From contig JAJDAX010000130.1 of NCBI GenBank assembly GCA_029261615.1, forward strand, positions 1-5,375: a DNA stretch of 5,375 bases, written 5' to 3'. A program made the position numbers and the translations under genes. Position 1 is the first letter of the stretch; every line of letters starts with the position of its first letter. The DNA is from Nitrospinaceae bacterium (GTDB lineage: Bacteria; Nitrospinota; Nitrospinia; Nitrospinales; Nitrospinaceae). The notes beneath the pieces were generated by a model. That model searched no databases. It saw nothing but the letters and a program-made list of their open reading frames with translations, and had not been told where the DNA came from. Below, one piece after another: positions 1-5,033 of this stretch.

Positions 1-1
1 A

Positions 2-142
2 GACGACATCGATCCCGATGAAAACCCAGGCGCGAATTGGTTCCCGCATGGTGAGGAAAAAGAAGCCAAGCTTTTTAAAGTAGAAAAAAAGAGAGGAGAC
101 GTGCGCCCACTTGACAGGAGTCTGCTAATAGGTGACCCCTAA
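2..142 (+). CDS. C-terminal tail of an unrecognised ORF, partial at left edge
   Basis: The frame starting at base 2 is open from the window edge to a TAA at 140-142, giving a 46-residue tail rich in Asp, Glu and Lys. It starts DDIDPDENPGANWFPHGEE and ends DRSLLIGDP. The codons look protein-like, and the two other plus frames close early (TGA at 19-21, TAG at 90-92). I do not recognise a family. The stop lies inside the TGACCCCTAATC repeat, so the natural C-terminus may have been replaced by the repeat and this may itself be a broken gene. No function is assigned. Confidence 0.25.
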   Translation, partial: DDIDPDENPGANWFPHGEEKEAKLFKVEKKRGDVRPLDRSLLIGDP

Positions 143-169
143 TCTGACCCCTAATCCTAATCCCTAATC
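133..169. repeat. Short tandem repeat, TGACCCCTAATC x2 plus two shortened units
   Basis: Two perfect 12-bp units (133-144 and 145-156) are followed by CTAATC (157-162) and CCTAATC (163-169). The units bring TGA and TAA stops into all three plus frames, so the array acts as a translation barrier between the left-edge ORF and the recombinase stump. The TGACCCC core recurs at 2037-2043 and, inverted, at 1362-1368. Its position exactly at the truncated end of the recombinase suggests that it marks a rearrangement junction. Confidence 0.75.
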
Positions 170-326
170 ACTTCGCGCCACGGCCGCGACCAATGCGCTG
201 GAGCATGAAGCTGATATTGCCAAAGTTCAGCAATGGCTTGGGCATGCCAATATTTCCACGACCCGTCTCTACGATCGGCGCAAATCCCGGCCGGAAGATA
301 GCCCGACCTTTCGAGTGAAGTATTAT
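168..326 (+). pseudogene. Tyrosine recombinase/integrase, C-terminal remnant
   Basis: The frame from 168 reads [20 protein letters not shown], then [16 protein letters not shown], then [16 protein letters not shown]. This is the end of a phage-type tyrosine recombinase catalytic domain. Visible catalytic positions are the Arg of the HxxR box (codon 174-176), the His of the LGH box (codon 243-245) and the nucleophilic Tyr (codon 270-272). The His of HxxR and everything upstream is missing: a TAA at 165-167 in the same frame, part of the tandem repeat, precedes it. About 53 residues remain of a family that is usually around 300 aa or longer, so the product cannot be active. The normal stop also seems lost: the frame runs on without a break to 558-560 as AT-rich, non-homologous-looking sequence, and ends in the TGA overlapping the next gene's start. 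It indicates past phage, integron-like or island DNA at this locus. Confidence 0.85.
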
Positions 327-556
327 ATTAATGGATATATAGGTAGAAAATTTTTTGACTTTATGTCCTCTAAAATAGAGGCTTGGTTACTTTTCCGCAT
401 ACCCCTACCTATTAACAAGACAAATTTCCTTTTAAGAGAAACAAAGCAACCCATTGAATGGGCGTTACGTCGTAAACCGTATTACATTTCCCATTTCGTT
501 TATGTACGTTTGACTTTGTTCAAATTTCTATCTGTTTTTCACCAACGACGGAGGGC
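327..556. other. AT-rich leader upstream of the PEP-CTERM gene
   Basis: No convincing gene lies here. The only plus-strand open frame is readthrough of the recombinase stump, with an unlikely composition. The stretch is AT-rich (17 G or C in 60 bases over 481-540). It carries a perfect 6-bp hairpin, CCTCTA-AAA-TAGAGG (367-381), inside an 8-bp inverted repeat, ATAGGTAG (339-346) with CTACCTAT (405-412). It also has a possible GG-N10-GC sigma-54 core (383-398), and a good ribosome binding site, GGAGG, at 550-554. It probably holds the promoter and a long 5' leader of the downstream gene. Confidence 0.5.
383..398 (+). promoter_or_regulatory. Possible sigma-54 (-24/-12) core
   Basis: TTGG at 383-386 is followed, with GG-N10-GC spacing, by CCGC at 395-398. 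The invariant GG and GC dinucleotides are present, but the rest of the TTGGCACG-N4-TTGC consensus is poorly matched. Genes for PEP-CTERM proteins in EPS-type systems are often sigma-54 controlled, which is why it is listed. The match alone could be chance. Transcription would start near 410, leaving a leader of about 150 nt. Confidence 0.2.
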
Positions 557-1303
557 ATGATGAAACGGTGGAGCCAAACATCTATGTTAGTTTCAAATCG
601 AAAAGCATTTGTGAAATATTTTATGTTGACTCTGTGCTTATCGATCAACGCGTTATTGGCTAGTGGGTTATCCTTCGCAGGGATGATCACGAGCTCATTC
701 GATACCAATAACGAAGGGTGGTTCATACAGGATCTGAATCAGGGGACCTTGGGAGAAGAAGGAACCTTCCCGGTAGGCCATTCGATGGCTGGAGGAAATC
801 CTGGTGGCCATATTTTCTCGAGTGATCCAGGCCCCTTCGGGTTTATGTTTGCTGCACCAGCCTCCTATTTAGGTGACCAGAGCAGTGCCTTGGGAGGAGT
901 GCTTAAATTCGATCTGCTGAATTCTATCGGCAACCCAGTTCCACTCGATCTCGTGATCTTAAAAGGAAATGGGGTTACCTTACGCTATAATGGCGACCAA
1001 CCTGTCACGCCCAGTTATACGAATTTCATGGTCCCCTTGGAAGCCACAAGTTCCTGGCAAGCATTCGCAAGTGGTTCTAATGAGGCCGCAATGCCCGGTG
1101 ACTTTTCCACGGCGTTCGCTAATCTCTCAGGCCTGTATATTCGAGGAGATTGGGTTTCAGGAGGGGAGATATCCCGTTTAGACAACGTAAGCCTAAACAT
1201 GGCGGCAACCAACGCTCCAGTTCCCGAACCGAGTACCATTTTGTTATTTGGGACCGGAGTTGCGGGTCTAGTTGGATGGCGTCGGCTGACCAAAACTAAA
1301 TAA
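557..1303 (+). CDS. PEP-CTERM exported protein with laminin-B-type domain
   Basis: A complete 248-aa precursor of a surface or extracellular-matrix protein. Residues 1-42 form a long signal peptide: a basic start, a hydrophobic core around 21-40, and likely cleavage after SFA. Residues about 47-215 resemble the laminin B (laminin IV type A) domain seen in bacterial PEP-CTERM proteins: FDTNNEGW (48-55), GGNPGGHI (79-86), PASYLGD (101-107), GGVLKFDL (113-120), GLYIRGDW (192-199) and LDNVSL (208-213). The C-terminus is a textbook PEP-CTERM tag: VPEPST (222-227), a hydrophobic helix (228-241), then a basic RRLTKTK tail. Family knowledge says that an exosortase recognises the tag at the inner membrane and releases the protein, usually together with exopolysaccharide. 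No exosortase lies in this window. Two adjacent ATGs (557 and 560) are possible. The GGAGG at 550-554 sits 5 nt from the second and only 2 nt from the first, so 560 may be the true start. The ligand is unknown. Confidence 0.88.
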   Translation: MMKRWSQTSMLVSNRKAFVKYFMLTLCLSINALLASGLSFAGMITSSFDTNNEGWFIQDLNQGTLGEEGTFPVGHSMAGGNPGGHIFSSDPGPFGFMFAAPASYLGDQSSALGGVLKFDLLNSIGNPVPLDLVILKGNGVTLRYNGDQPVTPSYTNFMVPLEATSSWQAFASGSNEAAMPGDFSTAFANLSGLYIRGDWVSGGEISRLDNVSLNMAATNAPVPEPSTILLFGTGVAGLVGWRRLTKTK

Positions 1304-1327
1304 CCCATCATTTTGGTTAAGGAATTA

Positions 1328-1359
1328 GGATAGGGGGCAAATTGATATGCCCCCTATTC
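1328..1359 (+). terminator. Strong hairpin after the PEP-CTERM gene, probable terminator
   Basis: A perfect 10-bp stem, ATAGGGGGCA (1330-1339) with TGCCCCCTAT (1348-1357), closes an 8-nt loop. One G-T and one G-C pair can extend it to 1328/1359. It starts 24 nt after the stop codon, as expected for a transcript end or 3' stabiliser. No T-run follows (TCATGGGG), so it is not a canonical intrinsic terminator. Confidence 0.5.
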
Positions 1360-1361
1360 AT

Positions 1362-1369
1362 GGGGTCAA
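1362..1369. repeat. GGGGTCAA motif, left copy of an inverted pair
   Basis: GGGGTCAA begins the longer string GGGGTCAAGTCTTGATCTAA (1362-1381). An exact inverted copy, TTGACCCC, lies at 2036-2043, so the pair encloses 682 bp containing the FG-GAP fragment. From memory, similar GGGGTCAxGTCTTGA strings occur next to REP-associated/IS200-like transposase genes in many genomes. Eight bp of identity is short, and no transposase is present here. Confidence 0.35.
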
Positions 1370-1472
1370 GTCTTGATCTAATATATTTTACGCTCGATCC
1401 AGCTGGGCCTACTTTTCCAGAAACTGTTTTAATTTTCCCCATTCAATAGTACTTCCCCCCAGCCCCCTTCTC

Positions 1473-1865
1473 GTGACAAAAATATGGACAGTTCACTCAG
1501 GTGACTTTACCGGCGATCGGATTTTGGATTTGTGTGCGTCCCGAACCGGTGCAAGCAACGGCTGGCAAATACACTGTGGCATGTCGCAAGGCGATGGCAC
1601 GTTTGCCATGCACTCTCTTGCCACGCTGGATGCCTCCATGACCAGTGCTGACTGGAAGATGCATCCGGCAGATTATACCAGCGATGGCCTTGTCGATCTG
1701 TGCGCCTCGCTAGTGGATAGTGAGGGCTGGCAAGTGCGGTGTGCGATGTCGCAAGGCCATGGCACGTTCATCGTCCAAAATGCACAAGCCACGCACCTGG
1801 GCTTGCCGAGCCGAGCCCCACCACGCGCCATAGCCCGCCTCGACGCATTCATGCAGCCCGCTTAA
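1473..1865 (+). pseudogene. FG-GAP/VCBS-like two-repeat fragment, probably a remnant
   Basis: A 130-codon frame from a GTG at 1473 encodes two copies of a 55-56-residue repeat. Copy 1 has W5, GDFTGDRILDLCAS (10-23), GWQIHCGMSQGDGTF (30-44). Copy 2 has W61, ADYTSDGLVDLCAS (66-79), GWQVRCAMSQGHGTF (85-99). The DxTxDxxxD loops resemble the calcium-binding loops of FG-GAP/VCBS beta-propeller blades, and the paired Cys (21/35 and 77/90) repeat with the same period. A propeller needs about seven blades, while only two are present. There is no signal peptide, start region or ribosome binding site, and the tail after residue 105 is Pro/Arg/Ala-rich and repeat-free. I read it as a broken piece of a larger secreted protein. 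The 3' part is GC-rich (43 of 60 bases over 1801-1860), unlike the flanks, which fits transfer or decay. A small genuine gene is the less likely alternative. Confidence 0.55.
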
Positions 1866-2015
1866 TGTCCCTCCTGGATTCCGGGTCAGTGCCGGAGCCG
1901 ACGCTCTCCTTTTGTCCAGGCTCCAACTCCCCCCCCCTCCATCATGCGAAAGGGTTGGCCTGATTCACGAAAAATGGCCCCTGCCGCCCAATCTCGCCGG
2001 GGAACTCCCGCCTTT

Positions 2016-2031
2016 CAGACGGAAACGTCTG
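2016..2031. repeat. Perfect hairpin with GAAA tetraloop
   Basis: CAGACG (2016-2021) pairs perfectly with CGTCTG (2026-2031) around GAAA. On the plus-strand RNA this would be a 6-bp stem closed by a GNRA-type tetraloop, a stable fold common in structured RNAs. No T-run follows directly. Its role is unknown. Confidence 0.55.
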
Positions 2032-2035
2032 CAAA

Positions 2036-2054
2036 TTGACCCCGTAACGGGGTC
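2036..2054. repeat. TTGACCCC copy within a 17-bp palindrome
   Basis: GACCCCG (2038-2044), TAA, CGGGGTC (2048-2054) form a perfect 7-bp stem, and the whole 17 bp is symmetric around one A. The first half, TTGACCCC (2036-2043), is the inverted partner of GGGGTCAA at 1362-1369. TTTGATACTTTT follows, so it could act as a weak plus-strand terminator. It could equally be the end of a small repeat element. Confidence 0.5.
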
Positions 2055-2072
2055 TTTGATACTTTTCGGTTT

Positions 2073-2090
2073 AGGCAAAAAGGCCTTTTA
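2073..2090 (+). terminator. Weak hairpin with T4, possible terminator
   Basis: AGGC (2073-2076) pairs with GCCT (2083-2086) around a 6-nt A-rich loop, and is followed by TTTTAAAA. The overlapping AAAAGGCCTTTT (2078-2089) is self-complementary, so a bidirectional role is possible. The stem is only 4 bp. Confidence 0.25.
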
Positions 2091-2135
2091 AAATTCCTAT
2101 TCCCGAAGTCTTTTTGAGCCAACCACAACACTTCA

Positions 2136-2160
2136 AAAACATTTTGGGCAACTTACGCCC
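2136..2160 (-). terminator. Weak terminator candidate for the minus-strand gene string
   Basis: Reading the minus strand, the stop TAG at 2165-2163 is followed within a few bases by GGGCG-TAAGT-TGCCC (2160-2146), a 4-bp stem plus one G-T pair. AAAATGTTTTT comes next, with its T5 at 2140-2136. The position is right, but the stem is short and the T-run is displaced. Confidence 0.28.
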
Positions 2161-2162
2161 GC

Positions 2163-3041
2163 CTACAAATGCTTTCGTACGTCTTTCCACTTCAACACAA
2201 TTTTGGCACGTCGTGGAAACTTTTCATTTTTTGAAGGGTCAGGAAAGATCACGGCTTTGATTCGATTTTTTACGAGAGTATCGGCAAAGCCTTTGCTCTG
2301 CCCAACGCCAGCCTCGACATGATCCCAGCCCCCTTCTTTGAGTAGGGCAATGAAGGCGAGTAACCCCTCGGAACCAGCCGGAACCTTGCGAGTAATACCT
2401 GGCGGAAACTTGGAGGACTTTAACCAATCACGAAGGTGTTCTACATCACCATCATTTCCTCGTAACAAATAAATGATGTTGAAATAAAACTCGCCGAGCA
2501 TCGTCAATTCATGAGGCGCATCAGCGTCAGGTTCGCCAGGGGCTGAGGTATTAAACGATGACAACATCGTCCCATTCTCAGGCTTGAGGAGTGTCACCAC
2601 ATCTACCAAAAGCATGGGCTTCCTGCGCTCCCAAGATGCATAGTTGCCAATCCCGGAACTGGCCGTCACCTTGGAACTTGGTTCCACGTTCGCCACGATT
2701 TTGTGATTGCCACGCATGTGGGTTTTAAATTCTAGACTCGCATGGCCATCTTTATCGGTCAGTGCGGTGCCTGTTCGTTGTCCTTGCACCACGAATTCAA
2801 TCGTTTCACCACCTAACCCCGTGAAACCGGCAGGACCATCCTGAACCAATCGAACCTGAAGCATGGCCGGAGTGTTCGGACGAGCCAAGACATCTTCAAC
2901 AATCAACCGTCCGGTGATTTTTGCATCAGCAGCAAAGAGCAAAGATGCCGTAGACAAACAGCCCCCCAGACAAATCATGGCCACCACAAACGACACATGC
3001 CTTGTAAAGCTCGCTCTGGTCTGTTGATCAAGAGTAGTCAT
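2163..3041 (-). CDS. Exported Ig-like plus degenerate HAD/LNS2-like protein
   Basis: A 292-aa protein when started at the ATG at 3041; the frame extends to a TTG at 3083, but that extension adds an unlikely N-terminus. Residues 1-37 form a signal sequence with a long hydrophobic stretch (17-36). Cleavage after LFA is likely, while LGGC (25-28) could be a poor lipobox. Residues about 42-122 look like a bacterial Ig-like fold, with GGETIEFVVQG (77-87) and GTALTDKDGHASLEF (91-105). Residues about 140-290 resemble a HAD/LNS2-type phosphatase layout: a strand with Asp (MLLVDVV, 143-149), NIIYLLRGNDGDVEHLRDWL (188-207), and AGVGQSKGFADTLVKNRIKA (244-263). The usual DxDxT is degraded (D147 kept, V at 149) and the motif II Thr/Ser is replaced by Leu, so phosphatase activity is doubtful. 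The DUF507 gene upstream ends about 87 nt before this start. The ribosome binding site is weak. The HAD assignment is inference from motif order. Confidence 0.65.
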   Translation of the reverse strand: MTTLDQQTRASFTRHVSFVVAMICLGGCLSTASLLFAADAKITGRLIVEDVLARPNTPAMLQVRLVQDGPAGFTGLGGETIEFVVQGQRTGTALTDKDGHASLEFKTHMRGNHKIVANVEPSSKVTASSGIGNYASWERRKPMLLVDVVTLLKPENGTMLSSFNTSAPGEPDADAPHELTMLGEFYFNIIYLLRGNDGDVEHLRDWLKSSKFPPGITRKVPAGSEGLLAFIALLKEGGWDHVEAGVGQSKGFADTLVKNRIKAVIFPDPSKNEKFPRRAKIVLKWKDVRKHL

Positions 3042-3128
3042 GGTATATAATCCAACGATGACAAGAATGTTCCTAAATACCAAAAGGATGTCAGAAAAAA
3101 AGCTGAGGTTCTTTACGTGAGCAGACCA

Positions 3129-3413
3129 TCAGGCCAGTCGGCGCTTACGGAGTTCTTCGGTATACATTTTTTGCCACATCACATCCCACTCTGATGTCCC
3201 TTCTGGGATTTTTCTGGCATACGACTGAAGCCGGGTATGCACGATCTTGTCGATGTCTTTTTCTAACACCATTTGGTCAGCGATCAACCGCTTAATCTCT
3301 CGCAAAGCCAGCGTGGAAGAGCCCACAAAAAGACCTTCTCGCGTCTTCTCCAAACATTGGAGAATCACATGCGATAAATGCATTTGCTTTTCATCAGATA
3401 AAACGGTCGTCAT
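3129..3413 (-). CDS. DUF507 family protein, second copy
   Basis: A 94-aa, mostly helical, charged protein. LSDEKQMHLSHVIL (5-18), ALREIKRLIADQM (36-48) and the C-terminal PEGTSEWDVMWQKMYTEELR (70-89) followed by KRR are the conserved blocks of DUF507, a family of about 90-100 aa with no known function. The C-terminal block is the most family-typical. The ATG at 3413 is preceded by GGGG at a suitable distance. It lies 45 nt downstream of the other DUF507 copy and is probably cotranscribed with it. No signal peptide or membrane segment is seen, so it should be cytoplasmic. Its length equals that of its neighbour, suggesting an old tandem duplication followed by divergence; the two may form a heteromer (inference). 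Confidence 0.85.
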   Translation of the reverse strand: MTTVLSDEKQMHLSHVILQCLEKTREGLFVGSSTLALREIKRLIADQMVLEKDIDKIVHTRLQSYARKIPEGTSEWDVMWQKMYTEELRKRRLA

Positions 3414-3458
3414 AAATCCCCGAATCAGCTATCAGCGCCGCCAACCACCACGAAGAAA

Positions 3459-3743
3459 CTACAGGACAACCCCGCGTTCTTTCACCAATTTATTCTTCAC
3501 CATCATGAACATCTTTTGATAATCAGCACGACCGCTATCAAATTCGGCCTCATATTGTTTGAGCATGCCTCGAACTTCATTATTCAGACGATCTTCAGCA
3601 GACAACTCATCGGTAATGGCTTTTTCCAACGCATCGACCAGCTTGTCCCTTGAACCAGTCACGTCAAACAAGTGCTGCTCTTTCAGCTGAGTCAGTACAG
3701 CATTTGAGACAAACCGGATCCGCTCTTTCGTCATTCGCATCAT
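3459..3743 (-). CDS. DUF507 family protein, first copy
   Basis: A 94-aa helical protein that starts (M)MRMTKERIRFVSNAVLTQL, the typical opening of DUF507, and continues with DKLVDALEKAITDELSAEDRLNNEVR (33-58) and DSGRADYQKMFMMVKNKLV (69-87). Compared with the second copy, the C-terminal PEGTSEWDV block is replaced by FDSGRADYQ, so the paralogues have diverged most there. Three ATGs compete (3743, 3740 and 3734). 3740 gives the usual MR start, while 3743 lies 2 nt from the stop of the upstream gene, and no strong ribosome binding site is visible, so translational coupling is likely. The function is unknown; the protein is predicted cytoplasmic. Confidence 0.82.
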   Translation of the reverse strand: MMRMTKERIRFVSNAVLTQLKEQHLFDVTGSRDKLVDALEKAITDELSAEDRLNNEVRGMLKQYEAEFDSGRADYQKMFMMVKNKLVKERGVVL

Positions 3744-3745
3744 AA

Positions 3746-4135
3746 CTATGACGAGGCCTTTTCTACCTTCATCATCGTGGCACCAGCGGCCTGGTGTAAC
3801 ACCATGGGATCATCCAACAAACGACCCACCACATTCACCCGATCTGCCGGAACAGGGTCTGCGCCAATGCTCATGGGCGTCCGACCAAAAAAGACGGCAA
3901 ACATTCCACCGAGACCCCAAAATGCCACATCACCCACTTTCACATTGGTCGTCGCGGTCTCACGATGATCTTTCACGCCAGGAATATTGCAGTAAAACTC
4001 TTCGCCCCATTGATTCAACGCGGCCTCGATAGGAAGGGCATCATAAATGCCGTTCGCTGTCCGAGTTGGCTTTAACTCTGCTTCAACCGAAATGCCGCCG
4101 ATTGAGATTTTAATCCGCTTTTTCTCTAGTTCCAT
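3746..4135 (-). CDS. TM1367-type cyclophilin-like protein
   Basis: A 129-aa protein of the small cyclophilin-like fold family typified by Thermotoga TM1367. Recognisable elements in order are IKISIGGISVEAEL (8-21), the helix with ANGIYDALPIEAALNQWGEE (27-46), KVGDVAFWGLGGMFAVFFGR (66-85), TPMSIG (86-91) and NVVGRL (101-106), ending in VKVEKA-like KVEKA. The full expected domain is present and nothing else. The family shares the beta-barrel of cyclophilins but is not established as a peptidyl-prolyl isomerase, and its ligand is unknown. No signal peptide is seen. The ATG at 4135 follows GAGGAG by about 11 nt, a little far. It is the first gene of the minus-strand string and its stop is 2 nt before the first DUF507 gene. 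Confidence 0.85.
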   Translation of the reverse strand: MELEKKRIKISIGGISVEAELKPTRTANGIYDALPIEAALNQWGEEFYCNIPGVKDHRETATTNVKVGDVAFWGLGGMFAVFFGRTPMSIGADPVPADRVNVVGRLLDDPMVLHQAAGATMMKVEKASS

Positions 4136-4180
4136 GATAGAAACAGCTCCTCATTCCCACATAATGAAAACCGAGTTGTC

Positions 4181-4192
4181 TTGATAAATCAA
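4181..4192. promoter_or_regulatory. TTGAT-AA-ATCAA dyad in the divergent intergenic region
   Basis: A perfect 5-bp dyad with a 2-bp centre, lying between the divergent starts at 4135 and 4260. A second dyad, TTGA-GT-TCAA (4215-4224), is centred 33 bp away, close to three helical turns. Both could be operator half-site pairs for a dimeric regulator. The half-sites equal those of an FNR/CRP-type box, but the spacing is 2 bp rather than 4. Confidence 0.3.
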
Positions 4193-4196
4193 TAAG

Positions 4197-4226
4197 TTGA
4201 CTGTAGCGTGTTCATTGAGTTCAAAT
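4197..4226 (+). promoter_or_regulatory. Candidate sigma-70 promoter for the RNase H-like gene
   Basis: TTGACT (4197-4202) and TCAAAT (4221-4226) are separated by 18 bp and match the -35 and -10 consensus at 5/6 and 4/6 positions. The start would be near 4233, about 27 nt before the ATG at 4260. The dyad TTGAGTTCAA overlaps the -10, a position suited to repression. It also argues against the in-frame TTG at 4197 being a start codon. Confidence 0.35.
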
Positions 4227-4259
4227 CAAGATTTCACCCCGACTCCCCTAACAGTATTC

Positions 4260-5033
4260 ATGCTTGAATCCTCATTTATCTTCCTCAACGGCGTTGGCGA
4301 TACCACCGAAAAACGGCTGTGGGAACACGGCATTACCCATTGGGATCATTTCCTCCAGGCCACCGACTTACCAGGAATTACGGCTGGCAGAAAGCCCTTA
4401 TATGACCGCGAGGTGGAAGAAATGGCCAAGGATTATGCACAGGGAAATTGGAGAACCCTCGCCAAGCGATTTAAATCGAAAGATCATTGGCGGTTTCTCC
4501 AAGCCTTCCACCCACGAATCGCCTATTTGGACATAGAAACCACCGGGGAACCGGCTGGATACGGCGACATCACCATCGTAGGATTATTCGCCCAAGGAAA
4601 AACCACGACCCTCGTCAAAAACGATTCGTTGACGCAGGAACGCCTACAAGAAGAACTGGACAAATATGACCTGCTCGTGACTTTTTTCGGATCAGGCTTT
4701 GATGTCCCCTATCTACGCACGACCTATCCCTCACTGGACATCAGTCATGCGCATTTTGATTTATGCTTCGCCGCTCGACGCCTCGGCCTTCGCGGAGGGC
4801 TCAAACACATCGAGCTAGAATTAGGCTTTGGTCGAGAACAAAACATTCAGGGATTGGATGGATGGGCCGCCGTTGGCCTCTGGCATGCCTGGCAAGCTGG
4901 GGATGAGGAGGCAGGACGAAAATTGTGTCTCTACAACGAAGCGGACGTCATCAACTTAGCCCCGCTCGCCGAACATATTTATGATGAATTCTTACACCGG
5001 TACGGCCCCATGAGCGTTTCCCCATGCCGATAG
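4260..5033 (+). CDS. RNase H-like DEDDy exonuclease-type protein (YprB-like)
   Basis: A 257-aa protein. Residues 7-31 (FIFLNGVGDTTEKRLWEHGI and on) form a helix-hairpin-helix-like DNA-binding start. Residues about 85-245 are an RNase H-fold exonuclease domain of the YprB/RNase_H_2 type. The acidic set is complete: motif I D91-x-E93 in DIETTG, motif II D148 in GSGFDVPYL, a further Asp at D167 in HFDLCFAARRLGL, and motif III Y225-x3-D229 in YNEADVINL, which makes it a DEDDy member. Family knowledge predicts metal-dependent 3'-5' cleavage of nucleic acid; the biological substrate is unknown. The ATG at 4260 is chosen because the MLESSFIFL start fits the family and a promoter-like -35 covers the alternative TTG at 4197. 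There is no good ribosome binding site. The end overlaps the next gene by 10 nt, implying cotranscription. Confidence 0.88.
   Translation: MLESSFIFLNGVGDTTEKRLWEHGITHWDHFLQATDLPGITAGRKPLYDREVEEMAKDYAQGNWRTLAKRFKSKDHWRFLQAFHPRIAYLDIETTGEPAGYGDITIVGLFAQGKTTTLVKNDSLTQERLQEELDKYDLLVTFFGSGFDVPYLRTTYPSLDISHAHFDLCFAARRLGLRGGLKHIELELGFGREQNIQGLDGWAAVGLWHAWQAGDEEAGRKLCLYNEADVINLAPLAEHIYDEFLHRYGPMSVSPCR

Larger units (their letters stand above)
1866..2162. other. Gene-free stretch with a hairpin cluster
   Basis: No frame here looks coding on either strand. The left half is C-rich and includes a run of nine C (1929-1937). The right half carries a series of small dyads at 1998-2010, 2016-2031, 2038-2054 and 2073-2086, then AAAAGGCCTTTT (2078-2089). 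A further weak hairpin (2146-2160) lies just beyond the stop of the minus-strand gene. It is the meeting point of plus- and minus-strand transcription, so some of these are probably terminators. Confidence 0.5.

Noticed and set aside
355..376. Sigma-70 promoter TTGACT (355-360) / TAAAAT (371-376)
   Set aside because: The spacer is only 10 bp, far from the usual 16-18.
315..560. Independent 81-aa protein starting at a GTG
   Set aside because: It is the continuation of the recombinase frame past its lost stop; the AT-rich part has no domain, ribosome binding site or plausible composition.
1015..1311. 98-aa minus-strand ORF opposite the PEP-CTERM gene
   Set aside because: It is antisense to a well-supported coding region and shows no recognisable domain.
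1929..1937. Nine-C tract as a phase-variation switch
   Set aside because: It lies in non-coding sequence with no promoter or gene whose frame or expression it would alter.
2146..2160. Integron attC-like core sites around the hairpin cluster
   Set aside because: Some AAC and GTT-like triplets are present, but no matching RYYYAAC/GTTRRRY pair with the right imperfect inverted arms could be found.
3090..3110. Terminator at the A7 tract between the second DUF507 gene and the Ig-HAD gene
   Set aside because: On the minus strand it gives a T7 run, but no stable hairpin precedes it.
4181..4192. FNR/CRP-type binding site (TTGAT...ATCAA)
   Set aside because: The half-sites match, but the centre is 2 bp instead of the 4 bp of an FNR box, so it is listed only as an unassigned dyad.
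4197..4259. N-terminal extension of the RNase H-like protein from a TTG at 4197
   Set aside because: The added 21 residues are low-complexity and unlike the family start, and the TTG is part of a good -35 hexamer.
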